This document shows positions 1 to 5,793 of a DNA stretch of 5,989 nucleotides, piece by piece. This DNA comes from an uncultured Ignavibacteriota bacterium. Its GTDB lineage: Bacteria; Bacteroidota; Ignavibacteria; UBA10030; UBA8401. The stretch spans positions 1 through 5,989 of the forward strand of contig CAIVNT010000374.1 of assembly GCA_903907305.1 (NCBI GenBank). The letters run 5' to 3'. Every line of letters starts with the position of its first letter. The first letter of the stretch is position 1. The position numbers were made by a program, and so were the translations under genes. Under the pieces are notes generated by a model. That model was given only the letters and a program-made list of their open reading frames with translations, searched no databases and was not told where the DNA came from.

Positions 1-386
1 GCGATCTTTTTTTTCATGAGTGTAAGATGAAGATATATCACTGCAAGCGGATTATTGATCTCATGATGAAGTGTCCTGATGATCTCTTTCAATGTTTTCA
101 GCTGTGTAGACTCTTTCTCCGCTTCCAATTGACGAATGCTCATTTCGAGACGTTGTTTCTCGAGCGCATCCCGCTGTTCCAGCACCTTTACCAGCACATA
201 AGATAATGCCCACATCCACAACACCGTATCAAAATGCTGAAGAATCTCCATTCCGCCGATGCTTCTGTGTTTAAAGTCGATATAGAACTGCATAGTGGAG
301 AGGAAATAATATCCAAAGATAAAATATGCAGCAACAATGGCGGGATACCGCAGTAATGTTTTTTTAATAAGAGGAAGAAGATTCAT
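1..386 (-). CDS. Membrane sensor histidine kinase, N-terminal part (3' end outside window)
   Basis: Reading leftward from ATG at 384-386, an open frame of 128 codons runs off the window edge. A GGAG Shine-Dalgarno (394-397) lies 7 nt before the start, and an in-frame TGA lies just upstream. Two hydrophobic segments (about residues 14-31 and 54-69) flank a loop of about 22 residues, too short for a folded sensor domain. A charged, heptad-like helix (about 70-106) leads into HHEINNPLAVI at 107-117, a clear HisKA H-box with H108 as the expected phospho-acceptor. The ATPase domain must lie beyond the edge. Such kinases autophosphorylate and pass phosphate to a response regulator, which is not visible here. 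With so small an external loop, the signal may be sensed in the membrane or by an unseen partner. Identity as a histidine kinase is strong; any role in controlling the adjacent cytochrome genes is inference from position. Confidence 0.85.
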   Translation of the reverse strand, partial: MNLLPLIKKTLLRYPAIVAAYFIFGYYFLSTMQFYIDFKHRSIGGMEILQHFDTVLWMWALSYVLVKVLEQRDALEKQRLEMSIRQLEAEKESTQLKTLKEIIRTLHHEINNPLAVIYLHLTLMKKKI

Positions 387-393
387 TATGGAT

Positions 394-397
394 CTCC
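394..397 (-). promoter_or_regulatory. Ribosome binding site of the histidine kinase gene
   Basis: GGAG on the minus strand, 7 nt upstream of the ATG at 384-386. It fixes this ATG as the start. Confidence 0.6.
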
Positions 398-459
398 GCA
401 GTTCAAGGCTACGATGCTGCCTTCATTGTTCAAAATATCCCCTGGTTTCCTGTTCCACC

Positions 460-488
460 AGAATAAAGAATAATGAGACGTTTAGCAA
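460..488 (-). promoter_or_regulatory. Weak candidate promoter for the histidine kinase gene
   Basis: On the minus strand TTGCTA (483-488) and TATTCT (460-465) are separated by 17 nt, each matching four of six sigma70 consensus bases. It lies in the 122-bp gap between the 20-heme gene stop and the kinase start and would give a leader of roughly 65 nt. The match is modest, and read-through from the upstream cytochrome gene is an equally good explanation for kinase expression. Confidence 0.22.
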
Positions 489-508
489 CTTTGGTAACGA
501 CTGCAGAT

Positions 509-2176
509 TCATTGCTTTTGTGAATGACATCCCGAACACGTCACCCCTTTCGGTTTATAACGTATTACTCTGCGATTATTGATCACTTCGGAAGAATGAC
601 ACCGATCGCACGCGAGGGTCACATGCCGTCCATCCAAAAAATACCGCGATTGCAAATTATGTTCAAATCGTGTCGACTTCCAGAGTTTCGTATCATGACA
701 TCGTTCGCAATGTGTCACACCATTCACCGCCAGCTGTCCTTCATGCTCATCCTTATGACAAGAGAAACAGTTCACAGAGAGTCCGGCAAACCGTACCGCT
801 TGCGTGGTGTCGGCCTGCACCGTATGGCATTCTTTGCAAGCGATCGATGCATGCTTTCCCGACAGAGGAAAACGGGATCCCGCGTGATCGAATTTCAATG
901 TCTTCCAGATGGTTGCAGAATGACAAGTGACACACCCGTTCTTCACCCGATTATTGAATTGACCTTGATGGATGTCTGTATGACAGTACCGGCAATCCAT
1001 CGCTCCATCCCAATGCAACTGCCTGGTGCTTTTTGCTATAACTTTCCCGGCAGCGTGGCATTTCACGCATGCAACGCGCACATGACCGGACTCAAGAGGT
1101 AAGCGTGTCTGTTCGTGGTCATGCACTGAGAATCGGACCGGCAGAAATCCATCGACGGAATGACAAGATTCGCACGCACCGCCATCTTTTCTCTTTACCA
1201 ACTGCTGGGCATGTGCATCCTGATGACAATCCGAACATGCCTGGAATTGTGTGATATGAAATCCAGTCTCACCGCTTGCATTTTTGGCATTTTTTGACGC
1301 AGGATGACATTGCACACACTGCACCGAAGCATGTTTTCCCTGAAGAGGAAATTTGGTCGTTGCATGGTCGAACTGACCTTTATTCACTTTGTGGAAATCA
1401 TCCGTTGTATGACAGACAGAACACCGCTGATTCATGCGCCCTTTGTGCGGATCCGTATGGCATGCATTGCAATCCTGGAAGTTCATCTTCACGAATTGTA
1501 CCGTTACACCGTCATTCAGTTTTCGGGAATGACATTGATAACAATTCACCGACGTATGTTTGCCGGTCAACGGATATTTTGCCTGGTCATGATTGAACTT
1601 CACCGCAGGCTTCCATTGGGTCACTGTATGACACTGATTGCAATCACTTTTCAACTGTCCTTTGTGTTTATCTGCATGACACGGTGAACACGTTCTCTGA
1701 AGACCGAGATACGTCTTTTCTTTTCGCGATTCGGACAGTGCAGTGATATCGCCGGAGCTGATCTTTTGTTTTGTGTGGCACGATCGGCAGGCTAGTTGAA
1801 GATGTTTTCCTTCGAGAGTGAATCCGACAGCAGTATGGTCAAACGCTTTTGTATCGAACCGGATCATCTGAAAATTCCTGCCATGATGGTCCTTGTGGCA
1901 TTCCGAACACTGTTTGGATCCAATGGAAGTATGGAAACCCGTATGCTTTTGGATCCGGGAATTGATCTCGCTGTGACATTTCAGGCAGTTCTCATTCGAC
2001 AGAACCTTCCCCAGCGTATGGCAGGAATTACATTTGTCCACCCCTTCCAATTGAGCGTGTGCAGAGGCAAGGTCACCGGGGGATATCTGTGCGTAAAGAG
2101 CTCCCGAAAGACAAAGAATAATCAACAACAGACGAGAGATCATGTTTTTTGAAGGGAACCGCATTATACGGTTCAT
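509..2176 (-). CDS. Secreted 20-heme c-type cytochrome with tandem three-heme repeats
   Basis: This 555-residue protein (numbered from ATG 2174-2176) has 20 CXXCH heme-attachment motifs, starting at residues 49, 64, 90, 130, 163, 179, 212, 236, 252, 287, 314, 335, 370, 395, 415, 447, 470, 490, 523 and 547. The N-terminus holds a Sec signal peptide ending near LYA|Q30, so the protein is exported and hemes are attached in the periplasm; no lipobox is seen. From residue 112 to the end the chain is six repeats of about 75-82 residues, the last one short. The family is that of class III / c7-like multiheme cytochromes, and an electron-carrier role follows from that; donor and acceptor are unknown. 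The frame continues upstream to a GTG at 2245, but a strong promoter at 2208-2236 makes that start unlikely. ATGs at 2164 and 2143 (just before ISRLLL) are alternatives, and none has a good Shine-Dalgarno. It is divergent from the triheme gene and upstream of the kinase. Function as a cytochrome is very sure; the exact start is not. Confidence 0.93.
   Translation of the reverse strand: MNRIMRFPSKNMISRLLLIILCLSGALYAQISPGDLASAHAQLEGVDKCNSCHTLGKVLSNENCLKCHSEINSRIQKHTGFHTSIGSKQCSECHKDHHGRNFQMIRFDTKAFDHTAVGFTLEGKHLQLACRSCHTKQKISSGDITALSESRKEKTYLGLQRTCSPCHADKHKGQLKSDCNQCHTVTQWKPAVKFNHDQAKYPLTGKHTSVNCYQCHSRKLNDGVTVQFVKMNFQDCNACHTDPHKGRMNQRCSVCHTTDDFHKVNKGQFDHATTKFPLQGKHASVQCVQCHPASKNAKNASGETGFHITQFQACSDCHQDAHAQQLVKRKDGGACESCHSVDGFLPVRFSVHDHEQTRLPLESGHVRVACVKCHAAGKVIAKSTRQLHWDGAMDCRYCHTDIHQGQFNNRVKNGCVTCHSATIWKTLKFDHAGSRFPLSGKHASIACKECHTVQADTTQAVRFAGLSVNCFSCHKDEHEGQLAVNGVTHCERCHDTKLWKSTRFEHNLQSRYFLDGRHVTLACDRCHSSEVINNRRVIRYKPKGVTCSGCHSQKQ
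512..1843 (-). repeat. Six tandem three-heme protein repeats within the 20-heme cytochrome
   Basis: Protein-level repeats beginning at residues F112, F194, F269, F349, F429 and F504. Each reads F-x(1-2)-H, then GKH (SGH or GRH in units 4 and 6), a CXXCH about five residues later, a second CXXCH followed by D-x-H (usually with G after it), then a third CXXCH. Units 1-5 have three hemes and three extra conserved histidines each. Unit 6 ends after two hemes at the C-terminus. Three additional hemes (residues 49, 64, 90) precede unit 1. The repeats are diverged in sequence and are not a DNA-level satellite. Confidence 0.8.
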
Positions 2177-2218
2177 AATGGCGAGTGATCTCAAAATATT
2201 ACACAGCATTATACAGTT
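2161..2218. repeat. Short direct repeat GCATTATAC(G/A)GTT, two copies 45 bp apart
   Basis: Copies at 2161-2173 and 2206-2218 match at 12 of 13 bases. On the minus strand each contains TATAATGC. The upstream copy is the -10 element of the 20-heme gene promoter. The downstream copy falls inside or just before the coding start, depending on which ATG is used. It may be a second -10-like site, a regulator half-site or chance. Confidence 0.35.
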
Positions 2219-2236
2219 GCATGGAACAATTGTCAG
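2208..2236 (-). promoter_or_regulatory. Sigma70-type promoter of the 20-heme cytochrome gene
   Basis: On the minus strand CTGACA (2231-2236, five of six to TTGACA) and TATAAT (2208-2213, perfect) are separated by exactly 17 nt. Transcription would begin near 2201, about 25 nt before the ATG at 2176. An 8-bp palindrome, ACAATTGT (2226-2233), overlaps the -35 element and could be an operator. This promoter argues against the longer reading frame that begins at 2245. Confidence 0.65.
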
Positions 2237-2261
2237 CGGCTCCACACCTATGGGGCTGACA
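2231..2261. promoter_or_regulatory. Inverted repeat TGTCAGC-N17-GCTGACA between divergent cytochrome genes
   Basis: Perfect 7-bp arms at 2231-2237 and 2255-2261. The left arm contains the -35 element of the minus promoter; the right arm contains an identical outward-facing CTGACA that could be the -35 of a plus promoter. No run of T follows on either strand, so this is not a terminator. It is either the symmetry of back-to-back promoters or a shared regulator site. Confidence 0.45.
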
Positions 2262-2284
2262 GAAAAAGAGCGCCCGTATATTAC
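2256..2284 (+). promoter_or_regulatory. Candidate promoter of the triheme cytochrome gene
   Basis: CTGACA (2256-2261) is followed after 17 nt by TATTAC (2279-2284, four of six). Alternatively TATATT at 2277-2282 is five of six but at a short 15-nt spacing. Transcription would begin near 2290, leaving a leader of about 90 nt. The -35 is good and the -10 is mediocre. Confidence 0.35.
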
Positions 2285-2370
2285 AAATATCTAATAAGTT
2301 TTTAGGTGAAATTCTAGATTAATATCTCTACATACACAGGTACAGTTCTTGCTAAATCAATATCCGTAAT

Positions 2371-2375
2371 AGAGG
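2371..2375 (+). promoter_or_regulatory. Ribosome binding site of the triheme cytochrome gene
   Basis: AGAGG lies 8 nt before ATG 2384 but only 2 nt before the in-frame TTG at 2378. It therefore selects the ATG as the start. Confidence 0.6.
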
Positions 2376-2383
2376 TTTTGACT

Positions 2384-2833
2384 ATGCGAACGATACTACT
2401 ACTTTTGTTCATCTTTTGCTGGACCTCTGCCCAGGACAACAGGATGAATGTTCCCGACCAATCGCTGGACAATCATTCAGTCCGATGCATGATGTGCCAT
2501 AATGGAACTCATGGTGCACTCATCATCATTCGCGATCAGAACACATCTGTCATCCGCGATAACCAACAAAGAACAACCAACCACAGTATCGGCGCACTCT
2601 ACATCGATTCATACAAAAAAGATCCGGGGCATTACACTCCGATCGAATCGTTAAACCCGAATATAGTGCTCAACGACGGGAAAGTCGGCTGCGAAAGCTG
2701 TCATGTTCCAAAGGACCGTCGTCTTGCATCCGTTTCTTCGGAACCGATGACCACTGTTGAATGCCTTGCGGATGTCAACGCGACTCAAAAGGCTTTTGCG
2801 AACGGTCTGTGCAGTAAGTGCCACCAAAAATAA
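2384..2833 (+). CDS. Small secreted triheme c-type cytochrome, doubled-CXXCH style
   Basis: This 149-residue protein starts with a Sec signal peptide (hydrophobic core at residues 4-13, cleavage near TSA|Q17). CXXCH motifs begin at residues 35, 103 and 143, giving three covalent hemes. Free histidines at 31, 43, 67 and 83 can supply distal ligands. The order CMMCHNGTH, NHSIG (66-70), VGCESCH (101-107), LCSKCH (142-147) parallels residues 101-217 of the large cytochrome encoded at 2880-4802 (CLSCHDGT, DHPIG, IECITCH, LCEFCH), so it looks like a minimal single module of that family. It is probably a soluble periplasmic electron carrier, since no lipobox or other anchor is seen. ATG 2384 is preferred over TTG 2378 because of Shine-Dalgarno spacing. 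The gene is divergent from the 20-heme gene and convergent with the dodecaheme gene, with 46 bp between stops. The specific redox partner is unknown. Confidence 0.9.
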   Translation: MRTILLLLFIFCWTSAQDNRMNVPDQSLDNHSVRCMMCHNGTHGALIIIRDQNTSVIRDNQQRTTNHSIGALYIDSYKKDPGHYTPIESLNPNIVLNDGKVGCESCHVPKDRRLASVSSEPMTTVECLADVNATQKAFANGLCSKCHQK

Positions 2834-2879
2834 TTTGAACATTCCATTCCACCCACCTCCACGTTGATCCTCGGATATA
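2834..2879. other. 46-bp convergent intergenic gap without a visible terminator
   Basis: This gap lies between the TAA of the triheme gene and the TAA of the dodecaheme gene on the opposite strand. No GC-rich hairpin followed by a T run was found on either strand, so the two transcripts may overlap or end by another mechanism. Confidence 0.5.
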
Positions 2880-4802
2880 TTACGGTTCGTAACCACCTTG
2901 ATTTGTATGGTTATGACATCCTGTCTGCAAGCTATAACAATGCAGTTCTTCATATGAATTAGCACTCGAAGCTTTTCGAAAACCCAAAATAAGATTGACA
3001 TTGATGCCGCCATCCCGAAACGCATAAGGAGAGACATCGGTTGCGTACGTAATTAATCTGCTTCTTTTCGCTCCGTGCGGAACAGCAATATGACACGATA
3101 CACACGGCACTCCGCCGTATGCTTTTCCACTGATGGTCACCGTCCGTGTTTCGTGCGCTTCGTGTGCTTTATTGAACCAATTTCCATTGCTGAATATTGG
3201 ATGACAATTGACACAGAACATCTGTGTGGACCAATTGTTCAGATTGTTTCGCACATCGATCAGCCTCCACAATGTTGTTCCTGATGCGTTATACGGCCAA
3301 TATTTTGTAGACGATGCTGTTGTTCCTCTCAGCATATGCATATTATTGGAACCATGCGGTCCCTCCGGCACCGTTGTTGACACTTCCTGATCATTTCCGT
3401 GGCAATCCGAACAATACATCGTCTGTGTTCCCACACTGTTCCATGCGGTCGACAATTGACGGGACGCCAGCGGTTTCGGAGCAGTAGCGCCTGTCTGAGC
3501 ATTGGTTGAGAATTGCACGGGATGTGCAGACTTATTGGCGGAGTTGAATTCCATTGCCTGATCGGTGATATATGTTCCGGACGGACCGATGATACCGGAA
3601 ACCCCATTCGCTGCCACACCAAGTCCGTTGTATGAATGACATTTAAAACAAATTTGATTTTCCTTCGTCACCGGATTGGCTGCTGTAAATGTTGTCGGTT
3701 GCGTCCAAATCGACGACGCATCAGGTGTCAATCCTGAAACACCGGTCAACACATTCGAGATCAAATTTGTTTTGACACTGTGCAGACCAGACTTCGACTG
3801 ATGGGGATTATGACAGTCTTCGCATTCCGAATGACGGTTCGGTGTTGCCACACTGCTGGAATTATCCGGATTGAGATGTTTTCCTGCAACGGTATTCACC
3901 GGATGCCTGTACATTTTATTCACTGCAGACTGAATATCTTTCGTGTTCACACCGTTCGTTGTTCCATGACATCCGCTTTGATAACAGGTATTCTCTTCAC
4001 TCAGATTCAGATTGTACGGCACTCCTACTCCGTTGTGTGATGCATGACAGTTCCGGCAAGAACGTTCACCGACGGTGGTCGGAGTACTTCCAATCGGCGT
4101 GAATGATTGGAGTGAGGTCTTGTGGATCGAAGCATTCCATCCCGATTTTGCATGACAGAATTCACATAATGCCGCATTGGTATTTGCCATCTGCAGGAAG
4201 TGAGAATACTGATTATTATGAGGGTCGTGACATGTAATGCACTCGATCGTTCCGGTCGTTGCATCCGGATCCAGTTTGACCGGTGTATTCCACGGCCAAG
4301 CACGGACGACCAATTCTGGATCCTTCGCATTATTGTATTGGAACCCGATAGGATGGTCATCCACGAATGTTGTCCCAAGATTACCCGAACCGGACGGCAT
4401 CGTTGTTATCCCGCCGGACATTGTAATGGAACCGTTCACCGTCATATCCGATGTGTTCAACACAGAACCCAAAGCGATCGTCCCATCGTGACAGCTTAAA
4501 CAAAGCTTCGATTTTTGACTCGGCTGTCCTTGAGCATTGTATGATTTTGCCGTGAGATAATCACTCGTATACAGCGTATACGTTGCCGAAGTCGGCTGAT
4601 GATTCCACAACTGTGCGATGGAAGAGGATTTGTGCGGAGTATGGCAAAACACGCATATCTCGGATTCACTCTGCGCTTTGATCGTGCTGATCGTTGCGCC
4701 GACCGAGAGATTATGTTTGCTCTCTTTAATGGATATCTGCGAGAATAGTCTCCCGTATGAAACGAACAACAGCAAAATGATATTTATTATACGGGAGTTC
4801 AT
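2880..4802 (-). CDS. Large doubled-CXXCH multiheme cytochrome c (10 canonical plus up to 2 atypical hemes)
   Basis: This 640-residue exported protein has a signal peptide (hydrophobic core about 6-15, cleavage near LFS|Q22). Canonical CXXCH motifs start at residues 50, 101, 188, 213, 249, 327, 385, 464, 530 and 567. CYQSGCH at 273-279 is a CX4CH site, a spacing known in tetraheme cytochromes c3. CYSLQTGCH at 622-630 would be CX6CH, which is unproven. The N-terminus (SKHNLS, CVFCHTPH, then LCLSCHDGTIALGS and DHPIG) is typical of the doubled-CXXCH (paired CXXCH, cytochrome c3-like) family. Several long Ser/Thr/Asn/Gly-rich stretches between hemes suggest a secreted or surface-exposed protein. 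The ATG overlaps the stop of the upstream NHL gene by 4 bp (ATGA, 4799-4802) and has no Shine-Dalgarno, so translation is probably coupled. It is last in the visible operon. A role in periplasmic or extracellular electron transfer is inferred from family and neighbours; a filament-forming role is possible but not shown. Confidence 0.93.
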   Translation of the reverse strand: MNSRIINIILLLFVSYGRLFSQISIKESKHNLSVGATISTIKAQSESEICVFCHTPHKSSSIAQLWNHQPTSATYTLYTSDYLTAKSYNAQGQPSQKSKLCLSCHDGTIALGSVLNTSDMTVNGSITMSGGITTMPSGSGNLGTTFVDDHPIGFQYNNAKDPELVVRAWPWNTPVKLDPDATTGTIECITCHDPHNNQYSHFLQMANTNAALCEFCHAKSGWNASIHKTSLQSFTPIGSTPTTVGERSCRNCHASHNGVGVPYNLNLSEENTCYQSGCHGTTNGVNTKDIQSAVNKMYRHPVNTVAGKHLNPDNSSSVATPNRHSECEDCHNPHQSKSGLHSVKTNLISNVLTGVSGLTPDASSIWTQPTTFTAANPVTKENQICFKCHSYNGLGVAANGVSGIIGPSGTYITDQAMEFNSANKSAHPVQFSTNAQTGATAPKPLASRQLSTAWNSVGTQTMYCSDCHGNDQEVSTTVPEGPHGSNNMHMLRGTTASSTKYWPYNASGTTLWRLIDVRNNLNNWSTQMFCVNCHPIFSNGNWFNKAHEAHETRTVTISGKAYGGVPCVSCHIAVPHGAKRSRLITYATDVSPYAFRDGGINVNLILGFRKASSANSYEELHCYSLQTGCHNHTNQGGYEP

Positions 4803-5791
4803 TTTTTGAACGGATAATATTGGAACACTTGAATACGTTTATTCAATGAATCAACAACATACACTTTGTTGGTGGGCGAGATACAAATTCCGGTCGGAAG
4901 ATCGAACTCTCCTCTGCCGCGGCCCTGTTTCCCCACCACCAGAAGTAATTTACCGGTATCATCAAATATCTGGAATACATTCATCAGAGCATCACACACA
5001 TAGACATTTCCATCACCATCCAATGCAACGCCTTTGGGACTGGCAAACATTCCCTGGCCGCTTCCGAGTTCACCAAATGAACGGAGGAACGCGAATGAAC
5101 CATCAAATTCCTGAACGCGGTAATTCATTGCATCGACAACGCAAACGTTCTTTCCGCCGGCAATGAACACCGGGAAATTGAATTCCCCTTCACCTCTTCC
5201 ACGGTGGCCGATTGTGTCAATAAGTTCACCTTTCTGCGAAAAAACGAAAATACGGTGCAGTGCGGTATCAACAACATATATTTTCCCATTGGTTAGCAAT
5301 ATACCGGTGGGCCGCTCAAAGTATCCCGAAATACTCCCCCGTATAGAGAGATCCTTATTATAGATCGTCACTGCTTTGAGCGCAGAATCCGTTATGTAGA
5401 CCGAACCGTCATCCGAACATGCTACGGCAACCGGAGAGATCATCATGCCGTTTGCAGTCTGATCGATCCTCGAATATTTTTTTTCTGTCAAATTGAATAC
5501 ATGGACACATTGTGCGCCGGGATCCGTCACAAAGAGTTCACCACGGTCGTTATCCGCAATGGTCAGCGGTTTGACAAATCCATTATTGATCTCATCGGCA
5601 CCGACAACCCAGTCGAAGATTTTCCTCATCCACGGCCGTTCAAAACCAAGATCACTCACAGAAGAGAAACTATACAGATATTCGATCCTCTTTTCCTGCG
5701 GTTCGGCAGGCCACACCATAGTACTGATCGGCTGCGAAAGCACAGACGGTGCGAAAGAAAATACTGCCAGAATGAACAGCGAACGTATCAT
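4799..5791 (-). CDS. Secreted six-bladed NHL-repeat beta-propeller protein
   Basis: This 330-residue protein has a signal peptide (cleavage near VLS|Q20) and six NHL-type blades at about residues 74-99, 119-145, 160-186, 206-231, 251-277 and 298-323. Each follows the pattern P-x-G/A-hydrophobic, then (V/I)YV-x-D and a closing (V/I)-x-x-F/Y strand; GxRGRGEGEF and GxQGRGRGEF linkers precede blades 4 and 6. The region before the propeller (VWPAEPQEKRIEYL, 26-39) matches a pre-propeller segment common in NHL proteins of multiheme cytochrome clusters. It has no CXXCH and no visible catalytic site, so a scaffold or docking role for the cytochrome is the likely job. It starts 2 bp after the upstream stop and overlaps the cytochrome start by 4 bp, which indicates one operon. 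There is no Shine-Dalgarno, consistent with coupling. The fold call is strong; the role is inference. Confidence 0.92.
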   Translation of the reverse strand: MIRSLFILAVFSFAPSVLSQPISTMVWPAEPQEKRIEYLYSFSSVSDLGFERPWMRKIFDWVVGADEINNGFVKPLTIADNDRGELFVTDPGAQCVHVFNLTEKKYSRIDQTANGMMISPVAVACSDDGSVYITDSALKAVTIYNKDLSIRGSISGYFERPTGILLTNGKIYVVDTALHRIFVFSQKGELIDTIGHRGRGEGEFNFPVFIAGGKNVCVVDAMNYRVQEFDGSFAFLRSFGELGSGQGMFASPKGVALDGDGNVYVCDALMNVFQIFDDTGKLLLVVGKQGRGRGEFDLPTGICISPTNKVYVVDSLNKRIQVFQYYPFKK

Positions 5792-5793
5792 GA

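Noticed and set aside
442..461. Possible hairpin CTGGT-N10-ACCAG downstream of the 20-heme gene, considered as a terminator
   Set aside because: The stem is only 5 bp with a 10-nt loop, and the minus-strand transcript continues GGGGATATTTT without an immediate U run. Too weak to call.
524..1102. Long open frame on the plus strand opposite the 20-heme gene (192 codons), with similar ones at 1304-1687 and 1796-2152
   Set aside because: They lie antisense to a gene with 20 well-ordered heme motifs, have no family features, signal peptide or ribosome site, and are explained by codon composition of the real gene.
2143..2176. Signal sequence of the 20-heme protein considered as a lipoprotein signal because of a cysteine in the hydrophobic core
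   Set aside because: The cysteine (residue 22) is preceded by I-I-L rather than a small residue at -1 and lies inside the hydrophobic core; a normal signal peptidase I site (YA|Q) follows.
2231..2270. The inverted repeat at 2231-2261 considered as an intrinsic terminator
   Set aside because: On the plus strand it is followed by AGAAAAAGAG rather than T residues, and on the minus strand by the 20-heme promoter. Position between divergent genes also makes a terminator pointless.
600..4700. The hexamer ATGACA recurs many times on the plus strand and looks like a dispersed DNA repeat
   Set aside because: It is the reverse complement of TGTCAT, the preferred codons for the Cys-His end of CXXCH motifs on the minus strand. 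Its spacing follows the hemes, so it is a coding effect.
2880..4802. Assigning the 640-residue cytochrome to a named nanowire cytochrome such as OmcS or OmcE
   Set aside because: Heme number, spacing and N-terminal landmarks fit the general doubled-CXXCH family, and no specific signature of those proteins could be recognised by eye, so no gene symbol is given.
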